Source: Alphaproteobacteria bacterium
Lineage (GTDB): Bacteria > Pseudomonadota > Alphaproteobacteria > Rhodobacterales > Rhodobacteraceae
NCBI GenBank assembly: GCA_030425145.1
Contig: JAUHVK010000025.1
Coordinates: 1-64,000 of the forward strand
Direction: 5' to 3'
Length of the DNA: 64,000 nt
The position numbers and the translations under genes were made by a program. The notes below the pieces were generated by a model. That model was not told the origin of the DNA, did no database searches, and saw nothing but the letters and a program-made list of their open reading frames with translations. Of the stretch, positions 35,013 to 44,978 are shown in pieces. Every line of letters starts with the position of its first letter. Positions within the stretch are counted from its first letter, which is position 1.

Positions 35013-36794
35013 ATGCCTAGCTATACCGCACCTCTGAAAGACATGCAGTTCATCCTGCATGACGTTCTGAACGCCTCGGAACAGGACATTCCCGGCTATG
35101 ACGAACTCGACCGCGATTTCACCGCTGCGGTGATCGAGGAAGCGGGTAAGCTGGCATCCGAAGTACTCATGCCGCTCAATGCCGTTGGCGATACCGAAGG
35201 CTGTGTGCTGGAAAACGGCGTGGTCCGCACGCCGACCGGCTTCAAGGAAGCCTTCGAGCAGATGAAAGAAGGCGGCTGGACCGCGCTGGATTGCGATCCG
35301 GAATATGGCGGTCAGGGCCTGCCCTACCTGATGCATACTGCGGCACAGGAACCCTTTGTGTCGTCCAACATGGCCTTCAACATGTATCAAGGCCTGACTC
35401 ACGGCGCCTATTCGGCAATCTACTTCCACGGCTCGGACGAGCAGAAGCAGACCTACCTGCCGAAGATGACGACCTGCGAATGGACAGGCACCATGAACCT
35501 GACCGAACCGCATTGCGGGACGGATCTGGGCCTGATGCGCACCAAGGCGGTTCCGCAGGAGGATGGCAGCTACAAGATTTCCGGCCAGAAGATTTTCATC
35601 TCGGCAGGTGATCACGACATGGCCGAGAACATCATTCACCTCGTTCTGGCAAAAATCCCCGGCGGCCCAGAGGGCATCAAGGGTGTGTCGCTGTTCATCG
35701 TACCGAAGTTCATCGTGAACGAAGACGGCAGCCTGGGCGAACGTAACGGCGTCTCGGTCGGCAAGATCGAAGAAAAGATGGGCATCCACGGCAACTCGAC
35801 CTGCGTCATGAACTATGACGAAGCGACCGGCTACCTGATCGGTGAGATGCACAAAGGTATGCGCGCCATGTTCACCATGATGAACGAAGCGCGTCTGGGT
35901 GTGGGTCTTCAGGGCTACGCGCAGGCGGAAGTGGCTTATCAGAACGCTGTGGCATACGCGAATGACCGGCTTCAGGGCCGCGACGTGACCGGGGCCAAAG
36001 CGCCCGAGAAATCGGCAGACCCGATCATCGTGCACCCCGATATCCGCCGCAACCTGATGGATCAGAAGTCCTTTACCGAAGGCGCCCGCGCCTTCACCTA
36101 TTGGGGCGCAAACCTGATCGACCGGGCACACAAGAACTCGGACGCGAAAGCCGACGGCCTGATTTCCCTGCTGACACCGATCATCAAGGGCTTCCAGACC
36201 GACAAGGGCTTCGAGATGGCGGTGAACGCCCAGCAGGTCTATGGCGGCCACGGTTATATCGAAGAATGGGGCATGTCCCAATTCGCCCGCGACGCCCGGA
36301 TTGCCATGATCTACGAAGGCGCAAACGGCATTCAGGCGCTTGACCTGGTGGGCCGCAAGCTCGCGCAGGACGGCGGCAAGCATGTCATGGCGTTTTTCGA
36401 GATGATCAAAACCTTTGCGGCTGAAAACAAAGGTCAGGACGAAGCCTTCGACCGCGACTTCCTCGACCCGCTGAAATCGGCATCGAAGGACCTGCAGGCG
36501 GCGGCAATGTACTTCATGCAGAACGGCATGAAGAACCCCAACAACGCGCTGGCCGGGTCGTATGACTTCATGCACATGTTCGGCCATGTCTGCCTTGGCT
36601 ACATGTGGGCGCGGATGGGGCTTGCAGCCTCGAAGGCTTTGAAGGACGGTGCGTCCGACGTTGCGTTCTACGAGACAAAGCTGGCCACCGGACGCTACTA
36701 CATGGCACGCCAGCTGCCTGCCACCAAGATGCACCTTGCGCGCATCGAAACCGGTGCCGATCCGGTGATGGCGCTGGAGGCGGCCAACTTTTAA
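35013..36794 (+). CDS. Acyl-CoA dehydrogenase, long form (593 aa)
   Basis: This FAD enzyme oxidises acyl-CoA to 2-enoyl-CoA. It is a long-form member with an N-terminal helical extension (residues 1-80) and a C-terminal domain beyond about 460 that ordinary dehydrogenases lack. Visible blocks are [34 protein letters not shown] for flavin contact, and [19 protein letters not shown], whose Glu is the expected catalytic base. The same architecture occurs in FadE-type enzymes and in DmdC of DMSP degradation; the sequence alone does not separate them. It begins 26 bp after merR. Confidence 0.9.
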   Translation: MPSYTAPLKDMQFILHDVLNASEQDIPGYDELDRDFTAAVIEEAGKLASEVLMPLNAVGDTEGCVLENGVVRTPTGFKEAFEQMKEGGWTALDCDPEYGGQGLPYLMHTAAQEPFVSSNMAFNMYQGLTHGAYSAIYFHGSDEQKQTYLPKMTTCEWTGTMNLTEPHCGTDLGLMRTKAVPQEDGSYKISGQKIFISAGDHDMAENIIHLVLAKIPGGPEGIKGVSLFIVPKFIVNEDGSLGERNGVSVGKIEEKMGIHGNSTCVMNYDEATGYLIGEMHKGMRAMFTMMNEARLGVGLQGYAQAEVAYQNAVAYANDRLQGRDVTGAKAPEKSADPIIVHPDIRRNLMDQKSFTEGARAFTYWGANLIDRAHKNSDAKADGLISLLTPIIKGFQTDKGFEMAVNAQQVYGGHGYIEEWGMSQFARDARIAMIYEGANGIQALDLVGRKLAQDGGKHVMAFFEMIKTFAAENKGQDEAFDRDFLDPLKSASKDLQAAAMYFMQNGMKNPNNALAGSYDFMHMFGHVCLGYMWARMGLAASKALKDGASDVAFYETKLATGRYYMARQLPATKMHLARIETGADPVMALEAANF

Positions 36795-36809
36795 AGTCCG
36801 GGAGGACAG

Positions 36810-37022
36810 ATGCCCAAACGCTTTCGACTGACCCGTCGCTTTCCGGCCGCAATGACCGAGGATGGCTATCGCCGCCTCAAGCGGTTTGCCGAAGAGGCGG
36901 GTCTGGACGAAGGTGAGGCGCTTTCCTTCCTCTTCGAGAATTTCGACAGCGTCACGGACAGCGAGGCGCTGGGACATCGGCTCAGGCTGTTCAATGCAGA
37001 GCTTGACGCACGCAAACGATAA
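36810..37022 (+). CDS. Small hypothetical protein, 70 aa
   Basis: A small charged helical protein with no signal peptide or cysteines. It has a good ribosome site (GGGAGGACAG before the ATG) and sits 15 bp after one acyl-CoA dehydrogenase and 20 bp before the next, so it is part of the operon. The N-terminus [26 protein letters not shown] suggests a short DNA- or protein-binding helix pair, similar in length to ribbon-helix-helix proteins, but no firm match can be made. Confidence 0.65.
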   Translation: MPKRFRLTRRFPAAMTEDGYRRLKRFAEEAGLDEGEALSFLFENFDSVTDSEALGHRLRLFNAELDARKR

Positions 37023-37042
37023 CGCGGGATGGGGGGGGAGCC

Positions 37043-38182
37043 ATGCGATCAAACTGGATGACCGACGAGCACGAGATGCTTGCCGAGATGACCTCAAAGT
37101 TCATCGAAACCGAATGGCAGCCGCTCTACGACAAGTGGCGCAAGCAGGGCCAGATGGACCGCGACACCTGGGTTCAGGCTGGCGAGCTTGGCCTGCTCTG
37201 CCCCTCCGTTCCCGAAGAATACGGCGGCGCTGGTGGTGATTTCGGCCATGAGGCGGTGATCCTGATCGAAGCCGGGCGCGCCAATCTGGCAAGCTGGGGT
37301 CACGGCATCCATTCCGGCATCGTCGCGCATTACATCCTTGCCTATGGCACCGAAGAGCAGAAGAAACGCTGGCTGCCCAAGATGGTCACGGGCGAACTGG
37401 TCGGTGCGTTGGCGATGACCGAGCCTTCGGGCGGGTCGGACGTGCAGGGTATCAAGACCCGCGCGGTCAAGGACGGCAACGCCTACCGCCTGTCAGGGCA
37501 AAAGACGTTCATCACCAACGGCCAACATGCCAACCTGATCGTCGTTGCGGCCAAGACCGACCCGTCGCTCGGATCAAAAGGAACGTCTTTGGTCGTCGTG
37601 GAAACCGATGGCGCAGACGGCTTCCAGCGTGGGCGCAATCTGGAAAAGATCGGCTGTCATGCGGCGGATACATCTGAGCTGTTCTTCGACAATGTCGAAA
37701 TCGCACCGGAAAACCTGCTGGGTGGCGAAGAAGGCCAGGGCTTCTACCAGATGATGAAGCAACTGCCGCAGGAACGCCTGATCATCGGCTGCGGCGCTGT
37801 TGGTGCAATGGAAGGCGCGGTTGAACGCACCATCGCCTACTGTAAGGAACGCGAAGCCTTCAGCGGGCCGCTGACCCAGTTCCAGAACACCCGGTTCAAG
37901 CTGGCGGAATGCCAGACCAAGACCACCGTCGCGCGCGCCTTCCTCGACAATTGCATGGAAGAACACCTGCGCGGCGAACTGAGCGTCGAAAAAGCCGCGA
38001 TGGCGAAATACTGGCTGTCGGACACCCAAGGCGAAGTGCTGGACGAATGTGTACAGCTGCATGGCGGCTACGGCTACATGCAGGAATACGCAGTGGCCGA
38101 GATGTGGGCGGATGCCCGCGTGCAGCGGATCTACGGCGGCACAAACGAGATCATGAAAGAGCTGATTGCGAGGGCGCTCTGA
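37043..38182 (+). CDS. Acyl-CoA dehydrogenase (379 aa)
   Basis: A standard-length acyl-CoA dehydrogenase. Blocks seen are [30 protein letters not shown] and the C-terminal [32 protein letters not shown]. The Glu of the common YEGT motif is Gly here. A Glu at 244 (LPQERLIIG) sits where isovaleryl- and long-chain type enzymes keep their catalytic base, so the enzyme should be active and of that subclass. It overlaps no neighbour but is spaced like an operon member. Two different dehydrogenases suggest two chain lengths or substrates. Confidence 0.92.
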   Translation: MRSNWMTDEHEMLAEMTSKFIETEWQPLYDKWRKQGQMDRDTWVQAGELGLLCPSVPEEYGGAGGDFGHEAVILIEAGRANLASWGHGIHSGIVAHYILAYGTEEQKKRWLPKMVTGELVGALAMTEPSGGSDVQGIKTRAVKDGNAYRLSGQKTFITNGQHANLIVVAAKTDPSLGSKGTSLVVVETDGADGFQRGRNLEKIGCHAADTSELFFDNVEIAPENLLGGEEGQGFYQMMKQLPQERLIIGCGAVGAMEGAVERTIAYCKEREAFSGPLTQFQNTRFKLAECQTKTTVARAFLDNCMEEHLRGELSVEKAAMAKYWLSDTQGEVLDECVQLHGGYGYMQEYAVAEMWADARVQRIYGGTNEIMKELIARAL

Positions 38183-38227
38183 TGCGCCCGATCAGTGCGC
38201 TTTCTGAAACCGAAGGAGCCTCCGGCG

Positions 38228-38327
38228 GAGGTATTTTTGAAACAGAGAAGACCATGCTCCGGCTTTCCCTTCTCTGTTTTCCAAATACCTCGGGGGAGTC
38301 GCTGAAAGCGACGGGGGCAGAGCCCCC
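38228..38327. repeat. Long inverted repeat plus GC hairpin
   Basis: Arms of 23 nt (38228-38250 and 38269-38291; core AACAGAGAAG/CTTCTCTGTT) match at 20 of 23 positions around an 18-nt loop. They are followed by GGGGGC-AGA-GCCCCC (38313-38327). The pair fills most of the 172-bp gap inside the operon. I recall similar palindromes scattered through Roseobacter genomes, which would make this a REP-like element, possibly also attenuating the downstream genes. Confidence 0.7.
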
Positions 38328-38354
38328 TGCAACATCAGATATGGGAGCATCGGC

Positions 38355-38993
38355 ATGACCATCCAACTCTATTGCTTTGGCGAATCCGGCAACGCCTACA
38401 AGGCGGCGCTCGCGCTGGAACTCAGTGGGCTCGACTGGACGCCGGTGAAAGTGGATTTCTTCAATGGCGAGACACGCACGCCGGAATACCGCGCCAACAT
38501 CAACGAGATGGGCGAAGCCCCCGTCCTCGTGGACGGCGATACGAAGCTGACACAGTCTGGCGTGATCCAGATGTACGTGACGGAGAAATCCGGCAAGTTC
38601 GGCGGCACGACGCCGGAGGAGGCACGCGAGGTGATGCGCTGGGTGTTCTGGGACAACCACAAGCTTTCGTCACAGGCGGGCATGACACGGTTTCTGATGA
38701 ACTTTCTGCCCGAAGACAAACGCCCGGCAGATGTGATCGGCTTCATGCAAGGCCGCCTGAAAGCCGCCTATCAGGTACTTGATGCGCATCTGGCGGAGCG
38801 CGACTGGATCGTCGGCGACGGCATCACCAACGCCGATATCTCTTGCTGCGGCTACCTCTTTTACCCCGAACCGTTCGGTTTTGACCGCGCGGACTGGCCG
38901 AATATCGACCGTTGGCTGTCCAATATTCAGGGACTGCCCGGTTGGAAACACCCTTACGATTTGATGCCCGGATCCCCTGCGGATCGGGCCTGA
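38355..38993 (+). CDS. Glutathione S-transferase family protein
   Basis: This 212-aa protein has a thioredoxin-fold N-terminal domain (QLYCFGESGNAYKAALALEL, with the ESGNAYK site in place of the usual Ser/Tyr/Cys contact) and an all-helical C-terminal domain (ADISCCGYLFYPEPFGFD). The family conjugates or reduces electrophiles with glutathione; a few members serve in degradation pathways. It lies inside the fatty acid oxidation block, 172 bp after the dehydrogenase and just before the thiolase gene. It may therefore detoxify enals or handle an unusual acyl-CoA. The substrate is inferred only. Confidence 0.85.
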   Translation: MTIQLYCFGESGNAYKAALALELSGLDWTPVKVDFFNGETRTPEYRANINEMGEAPVLVDGDTKLTQSGVIQMYVTEKSGKFGGTTPEEAREVMRWVFWDNHKLSSQAGMTRFLMNFLPEDKRPADVIGFMQGRLKAAYQVLDAHLAERDWIVGDGITNADISCCGYLFYPEPFGFDRADWPNIDRWLSNIQGLPGWKHPYDLMPGSPADRA

Positions 38994-39006
38994 GACGGAG
39001 AGCAGA

Positions 39007-40218
39007 ATGACTGAAGCGTATATCTATGACGCCGTGCGCACACCGCGCGGCAAGGGCCGGAAAGACGGCAGCCTGCACGAAGTGACCTCTGTCCGTTTGT
39101 CGGCGCAGGTGCTGGACGCGGTGAAAGATCGCAATGGTCTGGATGGCCACGCGGTTGAGGACGTGATCTGGGGCAACGTCACGCAGGTCGGTGAACAGGG
39201 CGGCTGCCTTGCGCGGACCGCCGTGCTGGCGTCGGGGCTGGATCAGTCGATCCCGGGCCTTGCGATCAACCGGTTCTGTGCGTCCGGCATGGAAGCGGTC
39301 AACCTTGCGGCCAACCAGGTCAAAGGCGGCGCGGGCGAAGCCTATATCGCCGGTGGTGTCGAGATGATGGGCCGAGTTGCCATGGGCAGCGATGGTGCTG
39401 CGATTGCCGTGGACCCATCAGTTGCGATGGAGACCTATTTCGTGCCGCAGGGCATTTCGGCGGACATCATCGCCACCGAATACGGGTTCTCCCGCGACGA
39501 TGCGGACAGTCTGGCGGTGGAAAGCCAGCGCCGCGCCAAGGCGGCGTGGGACGACAAGCGCTTTGCCAAGTCGGTCATCACCGTGCGCGACCAGAACGGT
39601 CTGGCGATCCTCGACCATGACGAATACATGCGCCCCGGCACCGACATGCAGAGCCTTGGTGCTCTCAACCCGTCCTTCCAGCAGATGGGTGAGGTGATGC
39701 CGGGCTTCGACGCGATTGCGCTGATGAAGTACCCGCATCTGGAGCGGATCAATCACATTCACCATGCGGGCAACTCCTCGGGCATCGTCGATGGCGCTGC
39801 CGGTGTACTGATCGGCAACAAGGAATTCGGTGAGAAATGGGGTCTCAAGCCCCGCGCCCGGATCAAGGCGACCGCCAAGATCGGCACCGATCCGACCATC
39901 ATGCTGACGGGCCCGGTCCCGGTGACCGAGAAGATCCTCGCCGATACCGGCATGAGCGTCAGCGACATTGACCTCTTCGAAGTGAACGAAGCGTTTGCCT
40001 CGGTCGTTCTGCGCTTCATGCAGGCGTTCAACGTGGACGACAGCGTGGTGAACGTGAACGGCGGCTCCATCGCGATGGGTCACCCGCTGGGGGCAACCGG
40101 CGCGATCATCATCGGCACGCTGCTGGACGAGCTGGAGCGCACTGGCAAAGGCACCGGTCTTGCCACGCTTTGCATCGCATCCGGCATGGGTGCGGCGACC
40201 ATCATCGAGCGCGTCTGA
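39007..40218 (+). CDS. fadA: Acetyl-CoA C-acyltransferase (thiolase)
   Basis: This enzyme performs the last step of beta-oxidation, cutting 3-ketoacyl-CoA with CoA. The 403-aa protein has the nucleophile C91 in [11 protein letters not shown], the NEAFA block, the catalytic His in [15 protein letters not shown], and the second Cys in [13 protein letters not shown]. It starts 13 bp after the GST stop, and FadB follows with a 23-bp gap. Degradative FadA-type function is more likely than biosynthetic acetoacetyl-CoA thiolase because of the operon partners. Confidence 0.93.
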   Translation: MTEAYIYDAVRTPRGKGRKDGSLHEVTSVRLSAQVLDAVKDRNGLDGHAVEDVIWGNVTQVGEQGGCLARTAVLASGLDQSIPGLAINRFCASGMEAVNLAANQVKGGAGEAYIAGGVEMMGRVAMGSDGAAIAVDPSVAMETYFVPQGISADIIATEYGFSRDDADSLAVESQRRAKAAWDDKRFAKSVITVRDQNGLAILDHDEYMRPGTDMQSLGALNPSFQQMGEVMPGFDAIALMKYPHLERINHIHHAGNSSGIVDGAAGVLIGNKEFGEKWGLKPRARIKATAKIGTDPTIMLTGPVPVTEKILADTGMSVSDIDLFEVNEAFASVVLRFMQAFNVDDSVVNVNGGSIAMGHPLGATGAIIIGTLLDELERTGKGTGLATLCIASGMGAATIIERV

Positions 40219-40241
40219 TAACGCGATTAGGGATTACGGAT

Positions 40242-42428
40242 ATGACCGATTTCACAATGAAAACTGACGCCGAGGGCGTAGCAACGATCACGTGGGATGT
40301 CCCCGAAAAGTCCATGAACGTGCTGAGCTTCGAAGGCTTGCAGACGCTCAACGATCTGGTGGATGACGCGTTGGCGGATGAGGCTGTGAAGGGCATCATC
40401 ATCACTTCTGGCAAGGCCGATTTCGCCGCTGGTATGGACTTGAACGTGCTCGCCACGCTCAAGGAAGCGGGCGCCGAAGCGGTGTTCGACGGGATCATGA
40501 AAATGCACGGCGTGCTGCGCAAGATCGAACGCGCGGGCATGGATGCCAAGACCAACAAGGGTGGCAAGCCCGTGGCGGCGGTGCTTCCGGGTACGGCTCT
40601 GGGCATCGGCCTCGAGATCCCGCTCGCCTGCCACCGCGTCTTTGCGGCCGACAACCCGAAGGCCAAGATCGGCTTGCCCGAGATCCTTGTGGGTATCTTC
40701 CCAGGTGCTGGCGGCACAACCCGTGTGGCGCGCAAGATGGGCGCGATGGCGGCGTCGCCGTTCCTGCTGGAAGGCAAACTGTCCGACCCCGCCAAGGCCA
40801 AGGCGGCTGGTCTGATTGACGAAGTCTCCGCCGATCCGATGGCCGATGCGCGCGCCTGGGTGCTGAGCGCGGGTGATGCGGATATACTCAAGCCGTGGGA
40901 TGCCAAGGGCTACAAGATGCCAGGAGGCGCACCCTATCATCCGGCAGGTTTCATGACCTTTGTCGGCGCGTCCGCAATGGTCAACGGCAAGACCAAAGGC
41001 GTCTACCCAGCGGCCAAGGCGCTGCTGTCGGCGGTCTATGAAGGCGCGCTGGTGCCGTTTGACACCGCGCTCAAGATCGAAGCGCGCTGGTTCACATCCG
41101 TCATCATGAACCCGTCCTCCTCGGCGATGATCCGATCGCTGTTCATCAACAAGCAGGCGCTTGAGAAGGGTGCGGTCCGTCCGGCAGACGTGGCAGATCA
41201 GCGGGTCAAAAAGGTTGGCGTGCTGGGCGCGGGCATGATGGGCGCGGGCATTGCGCTGGTGTCGGCGCAGGCGGGCATCGAAGTTGTGCTGCTCGACCGC
41301 GATCAGGCGGCGGCAGACAAGGGCAAGGCCTATTCCGCCGATTACGCGGCCAAGGGCGTGTCGCGCAGGAAGATCACGCAGGACAAGGCCGATGCGATGC
41401 TGGAGCGGATCACGGCGACCACGGATTATAACGATCTGGCGGGCTGTGACCTGATTGTCGAAGCGGTTTTCGAAGACCCCAAGATCAAGGCCGAGGTGAC
41501 GGCACAGGTTGAGGCGGTGATTGGTGAGGACTGCATCTTTGCCACCAACACCTCGACCCTGCCGATCAGTGATCTGGCGAAGGCCAGCAAGCGGCCCGAG
41601 CAGTTCATCGGCATTCACTTCTTCTCGCCCGTCGAGAAGATGATGCTGGTCGAGATCATCAAGGGCAAGGAAACCGGGGATCGCGCGGTGGCGAAAGCTT
41701 TGGATTTCGTGCGTCAGATCCGCAAGACGCCGATCGTGGTCAACGACGCGCGCTTCTTCTACGCCAACCGCTGCATCATTCCGTACATCAACGAAGGGAT
41801 CCGGATGGTGAAGGAGGGCGTGTCCCCTGCCCTGATCGAGAACGCCGCCAAGATGGTTGGTATGCCGCTGGGTCCGCTTCAGCTGGTCGATGAAACCTCG
41901 ATTGATCTGGGGGCCAAGATCGCCCGTGCGACACGTGCAGCAATGGGCGATGCCTATCCCGATGGCGCGGTGGACGAGGTGATCTTCTGGATGGAAGAGC
42001 AAGGCCGTCTGGGCCGGAAGGCGAAGGCCGGGTTCTACGACTATGACGAGAAGGGCAAACGTCAGGGACTGTCCGAGGTGGTCAAGGCGCAATATCCGCA
42101 GGCCGAGGATCAGCCCGATCTGGTCGACGTGCAGCACCGTCTGCTGTTTGTGCAGTCTCTCGAGGCCGTCCGCGCACTGGAAGATGGCGTGCTGATGGAC
42201 ATCCGCGAAGGCGACGTGGGCGCGATCCTGGGCTGGGGCTTTGCGCCGTGGTCCGGTGGCCCGTTGTCCTGGCTCGACATGCTGGGATCGGAATACGCTG
42301 CAGAGCGCTGCGATCAACTGGTCGAAGCTTATGGCGACCGGTTCGCCTGCCCCAACCTTCTACGCGAGATGGCGGCGAAAGGTCAGAGCTTCTACGGTCG
42401 GTTTGCGCCGGAGAAATCGGCGGCCTGA
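40242..42428 (+). CDS. fadJ: FadB-type enoyl-CoA hydratase/3-hydroxyacyl-CoA dehydrogenase
   Basis: This 728-aa fused enzyme does two steps of beta-oxidation. The N-terminal crotonase domain (1-190) has GKADFAAGMDLNVL and LPGTALGIGLEIPLACH with the oxyanion loop. A linker is followed by the NAD-binding domain starting KKVGVLGAGMMGAGIALVSAQAG (about 320) and the catalytic His-Glu region FIGIHFFSPVEKMMLVEII. Two C-terminal 3HCDH domains follow. The ATG at 40242 is preferred over an in-frame upstream ATG at 40170 inside the thiolase gene. FadB and FadJ orthologues are not separable here. A terminator follows. Confidence 0.93.
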   Translation: MTDFTMKTDAEGVATITWDVPEKSMNVLSFEGLQTLNDLVDDALADEAVKGIIITSGKADFAAGMDLNVLATLKEAGAEAVFDGIMKMHGVLRKIERAGMDAKTNKGGKPVAAVLPGTALGIGLEIPLACHRVFAADNPKAKIGLPEILVGIFPGAGGTTRVARKMGAMAASPFLLEGKLSDPAKAKAAGLIDEVSADPMADARAWVLSAGDADILKPWDAKGYKMPGGAPYHPAGFMTFVGASAMVNGKTKGVYPAAKALLSAVYEGALVPFDTALKIEARWFTSVIMNPSSSAMIRSLFINKQALEKGAVRPADVADQRVKKVGVLGAGMMGAGIALVSAQAGIEVVLLDRDQAAADKGKAYSADYAAKGVSRRKITQDKADAMLERITATTDYNDLAGCDLIVEAVFEDPKIKAEVTAQVEAVIGEDCIFATNTSTLPISDLAKASKRPEQFIGIHFFSPVEKMMLVEIIKGKETGDRAVAKALDFVRQIRKTPIVVNDARFFYANRCIIPYINEGIRMVKEGVSPALIENAAKMVGMPLGPLQLVDETSIDLGAKIARATRAAMGDAYPDGAVDEVIFWMEEQGRLGRKAKAGFYDYDEKGKRQGLSEVVKAQYPQAEDQPDLVDVQHRLLFVQSLEAVRALEDGVLMDIREGDVGAILGWGFAPWSGGPLSWLDMLGSEYAAERCDQLVEAYGDRFACPNLLREMAAKGQSFYGRFAPEKSAA

Positions 42429-42454
42429 TCACCGCTTATTTGAGACACGAAGAA

Positions 42455-42487
42455 GCCGCCCGCCTTTGCGCGGGCGGTTTTCGTTTG
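42455..42487 (+). terminator. Rho-independent terminator after the beta-oxidation operon
   Basis: An eight-pair stem (arms CCGCCCGC and GCGGGCGG around CTTTGC) is followed by TTTTCGTTT. It lies 26 bp after the FadB stop and between convergent genes. Confidence 0.85.
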
Positions 42488-42530
42488 GGTGAAGCGCACG
42501 CTGTGCAAGACGCGTCGCCCAGCACAGGGT

Positions 42531-43181
42531 TCAGGCATCAAACCGATATCCAAACCGGGAAATGTCTTCGGCACACATGGCGGCCACGGCAGCGGCGGTC
42601 TGATCTGAATACGCACTGCGATAGTCACTTGGCCGGTCCGAGGCGTTTGCATGTGGCACCGTCAACCGGAACCCCAGATGGGCCTCCACCGGGGCCAGAT
42701 CGTCTGAAAGATGCTCCAACCGGACAAAGGCCGCCGCCCGTTCGGCCCCTGACGCATCGGTGACATAACGTACCGCCGGATAGGCGCGCAGGCTGGCATC
42801 GGTTTCGGGGTGCAGGACGAAACCCGCGAAATCGGTGGATTTGGCCAATTTCACCGACGGATGATCGAACCGCTGCTGCCGCAGCCAGTGGTAATAGCTG
42901 ACCATCCGGTCCCATGGGTTGCGCACGAGGGTGAAGACGAACATCCCGTCCAGATCCTCTGGAGACAACGCGCCATCGAGATCGGCCAGGGTGCTGTGCT
43001 TCCAAAGCCGCCCCTTCGCGTTCAGTGCCTTTACCCGACCCTTGCGCTTGATCGCCTTGGGCGTATCGCCAATGAGGATGTCATCCCGATGCGCACGCGC
43101 CTCCAGCGCCAAAGCCAGCGACGTGCCGCCGGTTTTCGGGATGTGAACAAAGATGAATTTTCGGGCGGGCGACAGGATCAT
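42531..43181 (-). CDS. Sulfotransferase family protein
   Basis: This 216-aa soluble protein is of the sulfotransferase_2 type. HIPKTGGTSLALAL (13-26) is the phosphate loop that binds the 5'-phosphosulfate of PAPS, and LVRNPWDRMVSYYHWLR is the second block, binding the 3' phosphate. Members sulfate polysaccharides or lipids. No glycosyltransferase or PAPS-synthesis gene is near, so the acceptor is unknown. It is a single gene between the beta-oxidation terminator and the acyl-CoA ligase. Confidence 0.85.
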   Translation of the reverse strand: MILSPARKFIFVHIPKTGGTSLALALEARAHRDDILIGDTPKAIKRKGRVKALNAKGRLWKHSTLADLDGALSPEDLDGMFVFTLVRNPWDRMVSYYHWLRQQRFDHPSVKLAKSTDFAGFVLHPETDASLRAYPAVRYVTDASGAERAAAFVRLEHLSDDLAPVEAHLGFRLTVPHANASDRPSDYRSAYSDQTAAAVAAMCAEDISRFGYRFDA

Positions 43182-43288
43182 GCGCCAGAGGTGCCAGTTT
43201 GGGGCATATCACGCAAGTTTTGGCTTTTCCCAACTTCGATCCCTGCGCTATGTCACCCCCTACGGATTGTCGCAGGGGAGGATGTGCG

Positions 43289-44917
43289 ATGGGTTGGATG
43301 CGGGATGAAACCGGGCTGGAGAAGCGCGCAGCGAATTTTGTGCCGTTGACGCCCCTATCGCATTTGCGGCGCGCCGTTGAGGTGTTTCCCGACACAATCG
43401 CCGTTGTGCATGGCCCACATCGCAAGACTTACCGTGAATACCACGAGCGGGTGACACGATTGGCTTCGGCCTTGTCCGCGATGGGTGTGAAGCCCGGCGA
43501 CGTGGTGGCGACAATCCTGCCAAACATCCCCGCACAGGCCGAGGCGCATTTTGGCGTGCCAGCCTGCGGCGCGGTTTTGAACACGATCAACACGCGTCTG
43601 GATGTAGACACCATCGCCTACATCCTCGACCACGGCGAAGCGAAGGTCGTCCTCTGTGATCCGCAGTTCATGTCAGTGCTGGCTGAGGCGATGGACCAGA
43701 TGGAGGGCCCTGCCCCAAAAGTGATCGAAGTCGCCGATCCGCATGAAGGCGTGAACGCGTCGAGCGATTACCCGGAATACGAGGATGTGCTGGCGGGCGC
43801 CGATCCGGATTTCGACTGGATCATGCCCGCGGACGAATGGGAGAGCCTTGCGCTCAACTACACCTCCGGCACGACCGGGCGGCCAAAAGGGGTCGTCTAT
43901 CACCACCGTGGCGCCTATCTGATGACGATGGGCACGGCCGTGAGCTGGGAAATGGCGCTGCGGCCCAAGTACCTGACCATTGTGCCGCTGTTCCACTGCA
44001 ACGGCTGGAACCACACCTGGATGATGCCATTGCTGGGCGGCACGGTTGTGTGCTGCCGCGACATCAGCGCGAAGGCGATCTACAATGCGATTGCCGACGA
44101 AGGGGTCACCCATTTCGGCGGTGCGCCCATCGTTCTGAACATGATCGTCAACTCTGACCCTGCGGACCGCCGGGAATTTGACCATCTGGTAAAAGTTTAC
44201 ACTGCTGGCGCGCCCCCTGCCCCGGCAACGCTCGCCAAGATCGGTGATCTGGGCTTTCACGTGATGCAGGTTTACGGGCTGACCGAAACCTATGGTCACG
44301 TTACCGAATGCGTCTGGAACGGCGATGCTTGGGACGGGTTGGCGCAGGATGCGCAATCCGCGATCAAGGCGCGTCAGGGTGTGGCCTTCCCGATGATGGA
44401 AAATATCGACGTGATCGGCGAGGACGGCGCGCCTGTTCCACGCGATGGCAAGACGCAGGGCGAGATCGTCATTCGTGGCAACTCGGTGATGAAAGGGTAT
44501 CTGAAGAACCCCAAAGCGACCGAAGAAGCGTTCGAAGGTGGGCATTTCCATTCCGGCGACATCGCGGTGATGCACCCGGACAATTACTGCCAGATCGCGG
44601 ACCGCGCGAAAGACATCATCATCTCGGGCGGTGAGAACATCTCCTCCGTTGAGGTGGAGGGGTGCCTGATGGCGCATGACGCGGTCCTGCTCTGCGCGGT
44701 CGTTGCCAAACCAGACGAGAAATGGGGTGAAGTGCCTTGCGCCTTTGTCGAACTGAAAGGCAACCACAACGCAACCGAAGAAGAGCTGATCGCATTTGCC
44801 CGGACAAAACTGGCGGGCTTCAAGACGCCGAAGAAAGTGGTGTTCGAGGAACTCCCCAAGACATCGACCGGAAAGATTCAGAAGTTCCAACTGCGCGAGC
44901 GGGCAAAGGCGCTTTGA
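43289..44917 (+). CDS. Acyl-CoA ligase, AMP-binding
   Basis: This 542-aa adenylate-forming enzyme activates a carboxylic acid to its CoA thioester. The start at the ATG at 43289 follows GGAGG. Blocks seen are A3 NYTSGTTGRPKGVVYHH, VPLFHCNGWNHTW, A5 VYGLTETYG, the A7 hinge GDIAVMHPDNYCQIADRAKDII and A10 KTSTGKIQKF with its catalytic Lys. It resembles medium-chain and methylmercaptopropionate-CoA ligases (DmdB group) of roseobacters. With a long-form dehydrogenase 8 kb away a DMSP role is possible, but fatty acid activation is equally likely. Confidence 0.88.
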   Translation: MGWMRDETGLEKRAANFVPLTPLSHLRRAVEVFPDTIAVVHGPHRKTYREYHERVTRLASALSAMGVKPGDVVATILPNIPAQAEAHFGVPACGAVLNTINTRLDVDTIAYILDHGEAKVVLCDPQFMSVLAEAMDQMEGPAPKVIEVADPHEGVNASSDYPEYEDVLAGADPDFDWIMPADEWESLALNYTSGTTGRPKGVVYHHRGAYLMTMGTAVSWEMALRPKYLTIVPLFHCNGWNHTWMMPLLGGTVVCCRDISAKAIYNAIADEGVTHFGGAPIVLNMIVNSDPADRREFDHLVKVYTAGAPPAPATLAKIGDLGFHVMQVYGLTETYGHVTECVWNGDAWDGLAQDAQSAIKARQGVAFPMMENIDVIGEDGAPVPRDGKTQGEIVIRGNSVMKGYLKNPKATEEAFEGGHFHSGDIAVMHPDNYCQIADRAKDIIISGGENISSVEVEGCLMAHDAVLLCAVVAKPDEKWGEVPCAFVELKGNHNATEEELIAFARTKLAGFKTPKKVVFEELPKTSTGKIQKFQLRERAKAL

Positions 44918-44978
44918 GCCGGAAGTCCCGTGCAGTTTCAACTGAAGTCGAATTGGACGCTGGGCCAATCGAATTCAT

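Noticed and set aside
34962-37097. A 711-codon frame on the minus strand opposite the acyl-CoA dehydrogenase
   Set aside because: It is a high-GC shadow frame rich in His/Arg. The plus strand has an intact enzyme with all family blocks.
37043-38182. Second acyl-CoA dehydrogenase as catalytically dead because YEGT is YGGT
   Set aside because: Isovaleryl- and long-chain type enzymes keep the base elsewhere. E244 in the QERL segment fits that position.
40227-42317. A 696-codon frame opposite FadB
   Set aside because: It has shadow composition, no ribosome site and no family motif; the plus strand encodes FadB.
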